Assembly: GCA_910575815.1 (NCBI GenBank)
Contig: CAJTFN010000004.1
Coordinates: 1-64,000 of the forward strand
Reading direction: 5' to 3'
Length of the DNA stretch: 64,000 nt
Origin: Oscillospiraceae bacterium
GTDB taxonomy: Bacteria > Bacillota > Clostridia > Oscillospirales > Oscillospiraceae
Part shown: piece by piece, positions 37,644-46,131 of the stretch
Position numbering within the stretch: the stretch's first letter is position 1
How the letters are laid out: every line of letters starts with the position of its first letter
Position numbers and translations under genes: made by a program
The notes under the pieces: model-generated
The model's database searches: none
Seen by the model: the letters and a program-made list of their open reading frames with translations, nothing else
Told to the model about the DNA's origin: nothing

Positions 37644-39059
37644 ATGGCCATTTCCAAAATTCTGCCGCGTAAAATTATGAAGAACCGGACCCGGCAGCAG
37701 TCCATGACGGACCGGCTGGACTATGACCGGAAACCGGAAAAAACGGAGGACGGCGGGCTGGTGATGTCCTATATGTGTTCACCGGAAACGGCGGCGGAAG
37801 AATTTGAACTCAGCAAACGGCTTTATTTTCAGATCACCGGACGGAGCCAGCCTGTCCACCGTGATGTTATCATGTACCGGGTGATTCAGTCCTTCAAGCC
37901 GGGTGAGATCAGCCCGGAGGACGCCAATCGGCTCGGCTATGAGCTGGCAATGAGGTTCACGGAGGGTAAGCACCAGTTTGTAGTGGCTACCCATGTGGAT
38001 AAAGCCCATATCCACACGCATATAGAATTTAACAGCACCAATCTCAACTGTGACGGTAAATTTGTAAATCCCAAGGATTCTTACCTGATTCTCCGGCAGC
38101 TCAATGACGAACTGTGCAGGGCGCACGCCTTCTCTGTCATTGAAAATCCGAAGCCGAGCGCAAGAGAACAGAAGCAGAGGGAAATGGAGGCGGTCAAACA
38201 TGGGCGCAGTCACAAAGAGCGTCTGCGCCAGACCATTGACCGTGTGATTCCTGACTGCCGGGATTATGATGATTTCCTCGCTAAAATGCGGGCCGAGGGC
38301 TATGAGATCAAAGAGGGTAAACTGCTGTCCTTCCGCGCCCCCGGCTGGGACCGTTTCACTCGCTCTAATAAGCTGGGGACCGACTATACCAGGGAGGCCC
38401 TGCGGGAGCGCAGTACCCACCCAGGCGGGCGGTCTGCGGCGGTAAAAAGGCCCATTCCTCACTCTGGCCGGAAAGTCAATATGCTCATTGACATTCAAGA
38501 GAAGTTAACGGCTGGCAAGGGCGCAGGATATGAACGTTGGGCGAAGATTTTTAATCTGAAAGAGGCGGCGAAAACGCTTAATTTTCTGGTCGAAAATGAT
38601 TTGACCGACTATGACGAATTGGCGGCGCGGGTGGAGCAAACCAGTAAGCGGTTTAACGCTGTTTCCAGCCGTATCAAACAGTTAGAGGCGCGGATGGCCG
38701 AGGTTGCCCAACTAAAGACCCATATCATCAATTATTCCAAGACGCGGGAGGTCTACGCCGCCTATAAGAAATCCCGCCATAAGAAGGAATTTCTGGCGGA
38801 GCATGGAGCGGAGATCGCCCAGCATGAGGCAGCGAAGAAAGCCTTTGACGCCTTGGACGGCAAGCCCATTCCCAAGGTGGCCCAGCTTTCCGAGCAGTAT
38901 GCCGCTCTGCTGGCAGAGAAGCAAGAGCAGTACACGGAGTACAAAGCACTCCGGCAGGATATAATTTCCTACCGGACAGCGAAGCAGAATGTTGACAAAA
39001 TCCTTGGCTTGATGCCAGAGGAGCCGGAGCAGAATAAGGAACAGAAATCCGAGCGTTGA
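37644..39059 (+). CDS. MobA/VirD2-type relaxase
   Basis: 471 residues. The relaxase domain (about 1-250) carries the metal-binding three-histidine motif HVDKAHIHTHIEF (about 117-129); the catalytic tyrosine is probably in TRQQSMTDRLDYDRKP (Tyr near 26). The C-terminal half is a long coiled coil. It would nick oriT and pilot the transferred strand. GAAGGGGCACGGTGA precedes the ATG. No VirD4 coupling protein is in the window, so transfer would depend on another element. A hairpin terminator follows directly. Confidence 0.9.
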   Translation: MAISKILPRKIMKNRTRQQSMTDRLDYDRKPEKTEDGGLVMSYMCSPETAAEEFELSKRLYFQITGRSQPVHRDVIMYRVIQSFKPGEISPEDANRLGYELAMRFTEGKHQFVVATHVDKAHIHTHIEFNSTNLNCDGKFVNPKDSYLILRQLNDELCRAHAFSVIENPKPSAREQKQREMEAVKHGRSHKERLRQTIDRVIPDCRDYDDFLAKMRAEGYEIKEGKLLSFRAPGWDRFTRSNKLGTDYTREALRERSTHPGGRSAAVKRPIPHSGRKVNMLIDIQEKLTAGKGAGYERWAKIFNLKEAAKTLNFLVENDLTDYDELAARVEQTSKRFNAVSSRIKQLEARMAEVAQLKTHIINYSKTREVYAAYKKSRHKKEFLAEHGAEIAQHEAAKKAFDALDGKPIPKVAQLSEQYAALLAEKQEQYTEYKALRQDIISYRTAKQNVDKILGLMPEEPEQNKEQKSER

Positions 39060-39063
39060 CTGC

Positions 39064-39102
39064 AAAAAACCTCCCATGCCAGTTGCATGGGAGGTTTTTT
39101 GC
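39064..39102. terminator. Terminator after the relaxase gene (CCTCCC-type)
   Basis: AAAAAACCTCCCATGC (39064-39079) pairs perfectly with GCATGGGAGGTTTTTT (39085-39100); active in both directions. The loop CAGTT can also pair with ACTG at 39059-39062. Related hairpins lie at 46059 and 46478. Confidence 0.85.
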
Positions 39103-39234
39103 TTTTTCGTGAAAATCAGCCTTAGCTTTCTCTGTCAAAGCTGCCATATTTACCTTGGCTCCTTGGTAGTGGAAGATAACCTTTGGTTTCAAATGATCGG
39201 TCTTTTTTCAGCTATGGATATCAGCGTTACTAGC

Positions 39235-39600
39235 TTATTCACCCATTCCAGGGGAACAACTTTGCTGCTCTGTCGGCGGATTCAGTAACCGCTCTTGCGT
39301 TGACAGCAGTTCACGCGCCATAAGCAAGAGGTATTCTTGGGTGGCAGGGACAAGACTGCCAAATATTTCAGTAAACTCCTTTTCATATGGCGATGAGTAA
39401 AACATATCGCCATCACCCGTCCGCAACCATGCTTCATTTACTCCAAAAACTGAGGAAATCACCTTTATATATCGGTCAGAAAGCGGGTTATTTCCATTTT
39501 CGATCATAGAATACGCAGTTTGTGTAATTCCCAACTGCTTTGCAAAGTTGGTTTGATTGATTTTCAATGCTTTACGAAGCTGTTTTAACCTTGAAGCCAT
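39235..39600 (-). CDS. XRE-family regulator
   Basis: 121 residues, N-terminal Cro/C1-type HTH (LRKALKINQTNFAKQLGITQTAYSMIENGNNPLSDRYIKVISSVFGVNEAWLRTGDG, about 8-65). The second half is helical. Divergent from the CoA-transferase operon and downstream of two other XRE genes on the same strand, so it may share their transcript. Target unknown. Confidence 0.8.
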   Translation of the reverse strand: MASRLKQLRKALKINQTNFAKQLGITQTAYSMIENGNNPLSDRYIKVISSVFGVNEAWLRTGDGDMFYSSPYEKEFTEIFGSLVPATQEYLLLMARELLSTQERLLNPPTEQQSCSPGMGE

Positions 39601-39618
39601 TGATGCTCTCCTTAACAG

Positions 39619-39843
39619 TTACTTTGGAGGATACGGCTCTCTTATAGTAGTACGTCCTAAAATATAATCTGTAGACGTTTTATAGTAGTCAGCAAGGATT
39701 TCTAGTCTGTCAACCGGGATGGGATACACCCCGCTTTCGTATTTTTGGTAATACTGAAATGAGGTCCCCAGCAGCTCAGCAACTTGCTGCTGAGTCATGT
39801 CATTGTCTTCTCTCAAATCTCTGAGCCGCATCCGCATCTTCAA
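39619..39843 (-). CDS. Small XRE regulator A
   Basis: 74 residues, almost entirely a Cro/C1 HTH (LRDLREDNDMTQQQVAELLGTSFQYYQKYESG…RLEILADYYKTSTDYILGRTTIREPYPPK). Close paralogue of 39979-40203, with the same length and tail. A TTAGCC-type operator lies 60 bp upstream of its start (39905-39922), so it is probably regulated by itself or its paralogue. Confidence 0.85.
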   Translation of the reverse strand: MKMRMRLRDLREDNDMTQQQVAELLGTSFQYYQKYESGVYPIPVDRLEILADYYKTSTDYILGRTTIREPYPPK

Positions 39844-39904
39844 AGCATCTCCTACCTATTATAACAAGATGATGCTAACACGGAAATGCCGAAAAGGGAG
39901 AATA

Positions 39905-39922
39905 TTAGCCGCATATGGCTAA
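39905..39922. promoter_or_regulatory. TTAGCC/TGGCTA operator between the two small XRE genes
   Basis: TTAGCC-gcata-TGGCTAA, same arms and same 5-nt spacer as the three operators at 40261-40329. Confidence 0.7.
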
Positions 39923-39978
39923 TTCATTAAAAAACAAAGAATGTGCATATAAAAATCCGAATTGCTGAATGTCCAACT

Positions 39979-40203
39979 TCATTTTTGAGGATATGGTTCC
40001 CTAATAGTTGTACGCCCTAAGATGTAGTCCGTGGAGGTGTTATAGAAATCAGCGAGAATTTCCAGCCGATCTACAGGAATCTGGCGGATGCCACTTTCGT
40101 ACTTTTGATAATACTGAAAAGACGTTCCTAGAACCTCGGCAACATCTTTTTGCGTCAAGTCACGGTCCTCTCTTAAATCTCGAAGGCGTAGCCTCCTGCC
40201 CAT
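39979..40203 (-). CDS. Small XRE regulator B
   Basis: 74 residues from the ATG at 40203 (GTAGGTGAT upstream; an in-frame ATG at 40236 would add 11 residues). Cro/C1 HTH almost identical in layout to regulator A (LRDLREDRDLTQKDVAEVLGTSFQYYQKYESG). It is divergent from the CoA-transferase operon; the intergenic region has three operators. It is the most likely repressor of that operon. Confidence 0.8.
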   Translation of the reverse strand: MGRRLRLRDLREDRDLTQKDVAEVLGTSFQYYQKYESGIRQIPVDRLEILADFYNTSTDYILGRTTIREPYPQK

Positions 40204-40260
40204 GATATCACCTACTTTTTTAGTAAATATTACCACATGAGCAATCGCCTAATTATAATA

Positions 40261-40329
40261 TTAGCCAAAAATGGCTATCTTGACATTAGCCACATTTGGC
40301 GATATAATGAATTAGCCATAAATGGCTAA
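40261..40329. promoter_or_regulatory. Triple operator of the CoA-transferase operon
   Basis: Three inverted repeats TTAGCC-5 nt-TGGC(T/G)A at 40261-40277, 40286-40302 and 40312-40328, with centres 25-26 bp apart. The middle one fills the 17-bp spacer between the -35 and -10 boxes exactly; the outer ones flank the promoter. Confidence 0.85.
40280..40308 (+). promoter_or_regulatory. Promoter of the CoA-transferase operon
   Basis: TTGACA, 17 nt, TATAAT: a full consensus, so it should be strong and need repression. Confidence 0.9.
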
Positions 40330-40355
40330 TTGCGCTCAAAAGAAGGAGGGTCCCA

Positions 40356-41678
40356 ATGGAAAATTGGAAATCGGTCTACCAAAGCCGCCTCGTCACGGCA
40401 GACGAGGCGGTCACGCACATCCCAAACAATAGCCGGGTCCTGATCGGCCACGCCGCGAACCAGCCTCCGGCTCTGGTTGAGGCCATGTGCCGGAACTACA
40501 GGCAGTATGAAAACGTGCAACTGGTACATTGGGTCACGCTGTTCGGCTCCGAATACTGTGCGCCGGAGATGCGGGGGCATCTGCGGTTTAACGGCCTCTT
40601 TATCAGTGGAAGCAACCGCAAGGCCGTCGCTCAAAATCTGGCGGACTTTACGCCCACCTATTTTGGACAGTGCCCCCGTTATTTCCGGGACGGGACACTG
40701 CCTATCGACGTAGTTCTGATTTCGGTGACGCCGCCGGATGAACACGGCTTCTGTTCCTTGGGTGTTTCCGTGGGCGGAACGATGCCCGCCACCCAGGTTG
40801 CAAAGGTTGTGATCGCCCAGGTGAACCGGAATCTTCCCCGTACATACGGAGACTCCCACATTCACGTTTCCAAGATCGACTATCTGGTGGAATCCGACAC
40901 GCCTTTGCCGACGATGGAATCCGGGCCTGTCGGAGAGGTGGAAGCGGCTATTGGCCGGAACTGCGCCAGCTTGATTGAGGATGGTTCTACCTTGCAGCTT
41001 GGCATCGGCTCCATTCCCGATGCGGTTCTGAAATCCCTGACGGACAAGAAAGACCTGGGCATCCATTCCGAGATGATTGCCGACGGTGTAATTGATTTGT
41101 ATGAGAAAGGAATCATCAACGGGGCAAAAAAGACCATCCACAAGGGCAAAATCGTGGTTGCCTTCCTGATGGGAAGCCAGCGGCTTTACGACTTCGTTCA
41201 TAACAACCCCGACGTGGAAGTGCTCCCCGTCGATCACGTCAACGACCCTTGGGTTATTGGGCAGAACAGCAAAATGGTTTCCATCAACTCCTGCTTGCAG
41301 GTTGATTTCAATGGACAGGTGAACTCCGAGTCCATGGGAACGCAGCAGTTCAGCGGCGTCGGCGGTCAATTGGACTACATCCGGGGTTCCTTCCTGTCCC
41401 CTGGCGGAAAGGCCATTCTCGCCATGCCCTCTACCGCAAAGAAAGGAACGCTTTCCAGAATCGTCCCGGTTTTTGAGGCCGGAACGACTGTCACAACTCC
41501 CCGTACCGACACCCACTATATTGTCACAGAACACGGCATCGCCAATTTACGGGGAAAATCCCTGCGGGAACGGGCCAAGCTGCTGATCGGTATTGCTCAC
41601 CCCAAATTCCACGAGGAGTTATGGGCCGCTTACAAGGAACGCTACGGGGAAGATGAAAATTTCCTTTCCCGCAGCTGA
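40356..41678 (+). CDS. Acetyl-CoA hydrolase/transferase family (4-hydroxybutyrate CoA-transferase-like)
   Basis: 440 residues, the usual length of family I CoA-transferases related to 4-hydroxybutyrate and butyryl-CoA:acetate CoA-transferases. The catalytic glutamate is in GIHSEM (Glu239), and GVGGQLDY (about 340) is the CoA-binding loop. It moves CoA from an acyl-CoA donor such as acetyl-CoA onto a carboxylic acid, in the cytoplasm. ATG after AGAAGGAGG. First gene of an operon with an SSS symporter, DUF169 protein and crotonase, which suggests uptake, CoA activation and hydration of an organic acid. The substrate cannot be read from the sequence. Confidence 0.9.
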   Translation: MENWKSVYQSRLVTADEAVTHIPNNSRVLIGHAANQPPALVEAMCRNYRQYENVQLVHWVTLFGSEYCAPEMRGHLRFNGLFISGSNRKAVAQNLADFTPTYFGQCPRYFRDGTLPIDVVLISVTPPDEHGFCSLGVSVGGTMPATQVAKVVIAQVNRNLPRTYGDSHIHVSKIDYLVESDTPLPTMESGPVGEVEAAIGRNCASLIEDGSTLQLGIGSIPDAVLKSLTDKKDLGIHSEMIADGVIDLYEKGIINGAKKTIHKGKIVVAFLMGSQRLYDFVHNNPDVEVLPVDHVNDPWVIGQNSKMVSINSCLQVDFNGQVNSESMGTQQFSGVGGQLDYIRGSFLSPGGKAILAMPSTAKKGTLSRIVPVFEAGTTVTTPRTDTHYIVTEHGIANLRGKSLRERAKLLIGIAHPKFHEELWAAYKERYGEDENFLSRS

Positions 41679-41756
41679 GACGGCCTGTGCTTTGACGGCT
41701 CACAAGCCGTCGGGAACCTGCGCCTTCGCAAAATAAATGGGAAAGGAGAGAGCGAA

Positions 41757-41849
41757 ATGACAGTTTTACATTGGTTCTTTGTGTTTGAAGCCTGTATGGC
41801 GGTCCTGCTGGGCGTTGCGGTCCACTTCACGTTCAAGGGAGTCAAGTAA
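41757..41849 (+). CDS. 30-residue membrane peptide, symporter accessory type
   Basis: MTVLHWFFVFEACMAVLLGV… with one hydrophobic helix and a short basic tail (FKGVK). ATG after AAAGGAGAG, and it ends 31 bp before the symporter gene. Small one-helix proteins directly before SSS symporter genes are a known pattern (symporter small accessory proteins). It probably associates with the symporter in the membrane. Confidence 0.7.
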   Translation: MTVLHWFFVFEACMAVLLGVAVHFTFKGVK

Positions 41850-41879
41850 AAAATTTGTAATGTACAAAGGAGGAAGGAC

Positions 41880-43394
41880 ATGGTTTATTTCATCGTATTG
41901 GCAACGCTGTACGTTGCTGGAATGATCGCGCTTGGATGGAAGGCGTCGAAGAGGGTAACGTCGGTTGAATCCTACGCCGCCGGGTCCGGCGACATCAGCC
42001 CCTTGGCAACCGCTATTACCTATGCGGCCACGTTTTCCAGCGCCGGATATTTCCTTGGCGTTGCCGGACAGGGCTTTGCCTACGGCATTACAAACATCTG
42101 GTTCTGGGCATCCCAATGGACTACCACCTGCCTGTGCCTGTGCTTTATCGCCAGAAGATATCGCCGGGTCAACAAGAACATCCACGCGGCAAGTGTGGCG
42201 GATTGGGTGGCCGACCGTTACGGCAGCGAAGGTCTGCGGGTGTTCCTGGGGCTGGTCAGCCTCCTGCAAATCCTGTATGTCGCTTCTCAGTTGGTAGGCG
42301 TTGGCATCGTAATCAACCACATGATCCCCAACATCTCCTATCAGGTAGGCGTCGGCATCGCGGCGGTGGTTATCATCGTCTACATCTCCATGGGCGGCAC
42401 CTATGCCCATGTATACACCAATGTCGCGCAAGGGGCTTTGATGTGTGTCCTGGCGCTGATCATCTTCTTTACTGGCTTCTTCCTTTTCGGAAATGTGTTT
42501 ACAGAGGTTCCCCGGCTGCTGTCTGAAATCGACCCGAATCTGGCGCTGAGCGTCAATCCCAACAACGGAGGATATCCGACAGTCGCCGCAGTGTTCTGGA
42601 TGTTTGTTGCGCATTTGTGGTGGACCATGAATCCCCAGATTATCGGCAAATGTACATATCTCAAAAACGACAGGGATATCAAAAAGTTCATTATCTACAC
42701 CGCTATCTGTATGTTTATCATGGGCTGTGTTGTTCTGGGCGGCTCCTATACCCGTATTCTCCTGCCGGAAGGCATTGGCGAAACTGTCACTGGTATGGAC
42801 AACGCCATCCCCTGGTTCATCACCCAGGTCTACCCGGAAATCCTCTCTGCGGTGTTCCTGTGTGTCATTCTCGCGGCCTCTATGTCCACCGTGGACGGTA
42901 TCCTTTTGTACATGAGCGTGGTTATCGGTAATACTTGGTATAACAAAATCTACATGGGCAGCAAGCGCCGTCAGGGAGTCGAAGTGGATGAAGCCAAGAC
43001 GGAGAAGGTTACGATGTCCGTGATGAAGTGGTCCGTCTATGTAATCGGCATCATAGCGATTCCCATCGCGTTTTCCAAGCCGTCCAACCTGACGGTTATG
43101 CTGTGGTCCGCAGCCGGCACGATCATGTCCGCTGTTGCCGGTCCCGTGGTGATTGGCCTGTACAGCAAGAAGGCCGGAAAGGGCGCGGCTCTGCTCGGTT
43201 CTATTGGTGGGTGCGCTTCCTTCTGCATCCTCTATTTCGGAAAAATCATCGGTTCCGTTTACCAGTGCTGCGGCATCGGCGGTTTCGTCAGCGTGGTGCT
43301 TACCTTGATTGCCATTCCTCTGTTCAAGCCTATGGACCCCGCTCATGCAGAAAAAATGTTCGTGGGTGTTGAGGATACCGTTACTGAACCGTAA
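41880..43394 (+). CDS. Sodium:solute symporter (SSS family)
   Basis: 504 residues with about 13 transmembrane helices. SSS signs include AAGSGDISPLATAITYAATFSSAGYFLGVAG near the N-terminus and a later helix with FLCVILAASMSTVDGILLYMSVVIGN, matching the Na+ site region. It imports a solute, driven by sodium. ATG after AAGGAGGA. Its place between a CoA-transferase and a DUF169/crotonase pair implies a carboxylate substrate. Confidence 0.9.
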   Translation: MVYFIVLATLYVAGMIALGWKASKRVTSVESYAAGSGDISPLATAITYAATFSSAGYFLGVAGQGFAYGITNIWFWASQWTTTCLCLCFIARRYRRVNKNIHAASVADWVADRYGSEGLRVFLGLVSLLQILYVASQLVGVGIVINHMIPNISYQVGVGIAAVVIIVYISMGGTYAHVYTNVAQGALMCVLALIIFFTGFFLFGNVFTEVPRLLSEIDPNLALSVNPNNGGYPTVAAVFWMFVAHLWWTMNPQIIGKCTYLKNDRDIKKFIIYTAICMFIMGCVVLGGSYTRILLPEGIGETVTGMDNAIPWFITQVYPEILSAVFLCVILAASMSTVDGILLYMSVVIGNTWYNKIYMGSKRRQGVEVDEAKTEKVTMSVMKWSVYVIGIIAIPIAFSKPSNLTVMLWSAAGTIMSAVAGPVVIGLYSKKAGKGAALLGSIGGCASFCILYFGKIIGSVYQCCGIGGFVSVVLTLIAIPLFKPMDPAHAEKMFVGVEDTVTEP

Positions 43395-43425
43395 CAACCA
43401 AATAAGGAAAGAAGGGTAAAGACTT

Positions 43426-44187
43426 ATGGGAACCTATGAGTGGAAACAGATTACTGCTGATCTGAAAAGATATCTCCATTTGATGTACACCCCGGTCGGG
43501 ATGAAGTGGATTGCCACGGAGGAGGAGCTGAACGCAATCCCGAAAGTACGCATCCACGAAAAACATTACGCGCCCTGCATGGTGGTGGGTCATGCCTTTC
43601 AGTTTGGGTGGACCTCCGCCTGCAAGCCCGAAAACATCCATAACAACTATTGCCGGGGAGTCCATGGCCTTGTGGAACGCGACGAAGAATGGTACAGCGG
43701 AAAGGTGTTCGAGGGCGTCTGGTACGGCAACAGTGAAGCGGCCAAGGGACATCACGCAGCGCTGAACTGCGTTGATTCCAAATACTGCGCGGTCGTTGCT
43801 TCCCCTATCGACGCTGGCCGCATTGAGCCGGATGTGGTAGTCATGAACATCAGCCCCTCCCAGGCGTTTATGCTGTTCGCCGCTTACCAGTTCGACAACT
43901 ACGAAAAGCTGGAATTTACCTTCACGGGCGAGTCCACCTGCTCGGACTCCTGGACGCGGACCTTTATGACCGGGAAGCCGTCCTTGGCCCTCCCCTGCTT
44001 TGCGGACTGCAAGTTCAGCGGCGTAGGCGAGTGGGAGCTGCGTGTCACGCTGACGCCGGATGATGTGCTCCGATGCTTGGACGGGCTGGGGAAGATGTTC
44101 AAAAACGGGCTTCGGCATCCGATTGCCCCTTCCAGCCTGACGACTGATATTACTGAGGGGCTTCCGGCCTCCTACCTGAAGTTCTGA
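43426..44187 (+). CDS. DUF169-family protein
   Basis: 253 residues. DUF169 signs are the N-terminal PVGMKWIATEEEL, several conserved cysteines (CMVVGHA, SACKPENIHNNYCRGVHGL, CVDSKYCAVVASPID) and SPSQAFMLFAAYQFDNYEKLEFTFTGESTCSDS. The family is found in clostridia and archaea and has no assigned reaction. AAGAAGGG precedes the ATG and it lies 31 bp after the symporter, in the operon. The cysteines could bind metal or a cofactor. Confidence 0.75.
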   Translation: MGTYEWKQITADLKRYLHLMYTPVGMKWIATEEELNAIPKVRIHEKHYAPCMVVGHAFQFGWTSACKPENIHNNYCRGVHGLVERDEEWYSGKVFEGVWYGNSEAAKGHHAALNCVDSKYCAVVASPIDAGRIEPDVVVMNISPSQAFMLFAAYQFDNYEKLEFTFTGESTCSDSWTRTFMTGKPSLALPCFADCKFSGVGEWELRVTLTPDDVLRCLDGLGKMFKNGLRHPIAPSSLTTDITEGLPASYLKF

Positions 44188-44263
44188 CTCAAGCGCCCGA
44201 TGATGGAGCCGTTATGGGAAGCTGTAACGGCTCCATCCGTTGCAGACGTAACAGGAGAATACA

Positions 44264-44659
44264 ATGCCGGTCCAGAAAATAAAGGAAATCGACCACCATA
44301 AACTCCAAGAGGTATGTTTAACCATCGAAAACCATATTGCAGTGATGAAGTTGCAGCCTTTAGCGGCGGCAGTTGCCATCTCTGGCCTTTGGTATGAAAT
44401 ATGGCTGATTCAGGACTATATCAACCAAAATAAAGACATTTGGATGTGCTTTCTACGCTCCGATCTGAAAACCTTTTGCTCTTGTGTGGATATCCAGCAA
44501 TTACAGCAGGGCAGCTTGGATAAAGACGCACCCAACAAGGAACCATCCAGCCCGGTTACCCCGCAATCCCTGTTTAACCTGCGGGTCCCTTTGATCTGCG
44601 ATTTGGAATGTCCGTCTTTAGGACAACACGTAATATGGGTACATTCCAAACCGGACTGA
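44264..44659 (+). pseudogene. Degenerate, truncated crotonase duplicate
   Basis: 131 residues that align along the N-terminal half of the crotonase just downstream (LQEVCLTIENHIAVM against LQQVFLTIEDHIAVM; DIWMCFLRSDLKTFCSCVDI against DIWVCVLHSDLKTFCVGVDI; LFNLRVPLIC against LYELRVPLIC). Key parts are lost: the oxyanion-hole HGHCLGGG has become LECPSLGQH and the chain stops there. It still has a start and SD, so it may be expressed, but catalysis is not expected. Tandem duplication followed by decay. Confidence 0.75.
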
Positions 44660-44719
44660 ACGCTATGGAGCAGCCCAAAGCCTGATTTATGGATGCTCGA
44701 AAATAATAGGAGATGCAGC

Positions 44720-45529
44720 ATGGCAGTTAAAAAAGTAAATGAAATTGGGTTTAAACCACTTCAACAGGTTTTCCTCACCATAGAGGACCACATCGCAGTC
44801 ATGACGCTGCACAACCCTCCGGTAAACGCGGTCAGCGGCGTTATGCAGGAAGAAATTCTACGGGTCTGCGATTACATCAACCACGATGATGACATATGGG
44901 TGTGCGTTCTGCACTCAGACTTGAAAACGTTCTGCGTAGGCGTTGACATTAAGCGTTTTTACCAGAGCATCCAGGACCGGGACGTGACCAATACCCAAGA
45001 GCTGTACTATGACGGGGCACAGGCCCTGTATGAGCTGCGGGTTCCTCTGATCTGTGCGGTTCATGGCCACTGTCTCGGCGGGGGCCTCTGTTATCCGGCA
45101 GGCGCGGATATCACCATTGCCGTGAAGGGGACCCTCTTTGGAGCGCCGGAGGCTAAACTAAGCGTCGTTGGCGGAAGCGGTCATCTGGCCCGGATACTTC
45201 CGCCCCAAATCCAGCGGGATATGTGCTACTGCGGAAGCTCTATAACGGCGGAGGAACTGCACGAAAAGTACGGCGGCGTTACGATGGTGGTTGACAGCCT
45301 GGAGGAGCTGAAGACTGCGGCTATGGAGAAAGCACGGGAACTCTGCAAGCGCGGGCCTTTGGTTCTCCGTTATCTGAAGGCGTGTATGAATGAGCAGGAG
45401 GACTTCCAGATGCACCGCAAGAACGGATTGGAGGTTACTTATACCCGCTACATGGCGCGGCACTCAGATTTCAAGGAGGGGGTCAGCGCCTTCCTGGAAA
45501 AGAGAGAGCCTCAATACAAGGGTATGTAA
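44720..45529 (+). CDS. Enoyl-CoA hydratase/isomerase (crotonase) family
   Basis: 269 residues from the ATG at 44720 (TAGGAGA upstream). Crotonase fold: NPPVNAVSG, SDLKTFCVGVDIKRF (first oxyanion-hole segment), AVHGHCLGGGLCYPAGADITIA (second), PEAKLSVVGGSGHLARILPP. The usual hydratase glutamates are not obvious (GGGLCYPAGADI, LSVVGGSGHL), so it may be an isomerase, hydrolase or lyase rather than a hydratase. Last gene of the CoA-transferase operon; its substrate is presumably the CoA ester formed by that enzyme. Confidence 0.85.
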   Translation: MAVKKVNEIGFKPLQQVFLTIEDHIAVMTLHNPPVNAVSGVMQEEILRVCDYINHDDDIWVCVLHSDLKTFCVGVDIKRFYQSIQDRDVTNTQELYYDGAQALYELRVPLICAVHGHCLGGGLCYPAGADITIAVKGTLFGAPEAKLSVVGGSGHLARILPPQIQRDMCYCGSSITAEELHEKYGGVTMVVDSLEELKTAAMEKARELCKRGPLVLRYLKACMNEQEDFQMHRKNGLEVTYTRYMARHSDFKEGVSAFLEKREPQYKGM

Positions 45530-45588
45530 CCACTGCGCAAGAACGAATAAAGATAGCCCTTATGCCAGCGGCGTGGGGCTATCTTTTC

Positions 45589-45918
45589 TTAGCGAGTACA
45601 TTCAATCGCTTCGTCTATGATTTTTAGAATATGCGGCATTTTTTCAGCCGGAACGGCTTTTAGTTTCTGTATGACATATTCAAAGCTGTCTGGAGTCCTC
45701 CCAAACAATAAGGTGTCTGCGGAAAGATTGAGGGCCACGGCAAACGCCCGGATAGACTCAGAGGACAGGCCGGAACGGCCACGTTCCACTTCCTGAATAA
45801 AGTTAGCACTATAACCAGATAATTTCGCCAAGTCCTCACGAGTCATTTTCTGGGCTGTCCGTTCGCTTTTGATTCTGGCTCCGATTTCTATATTGACGTC
45901 TTTTAATTTCCTAGCCAT
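45589..45918 (-). CDS. XRE-family regulator
   Basis: 109 residues with Cro/C1 HTH (RIKSERTAQKMTREDLAKLSGYSANFIQEVERGRSGLSSESIRAFAVALNLSADTLLFG, about 14-72) and a C-terminal helix (VPAEKMPHILKIIDEAIE). Convergent with the crotonase gene. TTACAC/GTGTAA repeats lie directly upstream (45923-46009), which suggests autoregulation. Confidence 0.85.
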   Translation of the reverse strand: MARKLKDVNIEIGARIKSERTAQKMTREDLAKLSGYSANFIQEVERGRSGLSSESIRAFAVALNLSADTLLFGRTPDSFEYVIQKLKAVPAEKMPHILKIIDEAIECTR

Positions 45919-45922
45919 AGCA

Positions 45923-46009
45923 TTACACCACCTTCACAAGTAGTGTAACCCCGAATTGCAAAAAGGAAAATTCTTACAAGTTTGTAATTCTATCTATAGC
46001 ATTACACCG
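45923..46009. promoter_or_regulatory. Operator cluster upstream of the 45589 regulator
   Basis: TTACAC (45923) and GTGTAA (45943) form a spaced inverted repeat; TTACAAGTTTGTAA (45974-45987) is a perfect palindrome; and ATAGCATTACACC occurs twice (near 45917 and 45997). These look like operator half-sites. Confidence 0.5.
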
Positions 46010-46058
46010 AATTATATGATATACTGCCAGCAATGACCCAGACGGGGCGGTGACTGCG

Positions 46059-46095
46059 AAAACCTCCCGTGCCGTCTGGCATGGGAGGTTTTTTT
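46059..46095. terminator. CCTCCC-type hairpin terminator, copy in XRE array
   Basis: AACCTCCCGTGCC (46061-46073) pairs with GGCATGGGAGGTT (46078-46090) around GTCT, followed by T. CCAGACGG at 46038-46045 can pair with CCGTCTGG at 46072-46079, competing with or knotting onto this stem. Confidence 0.8.
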
Positions 46096-46131
46096 CATGA
46101 ATGGGACAATCAGAATCTTTCTGAATTTATC

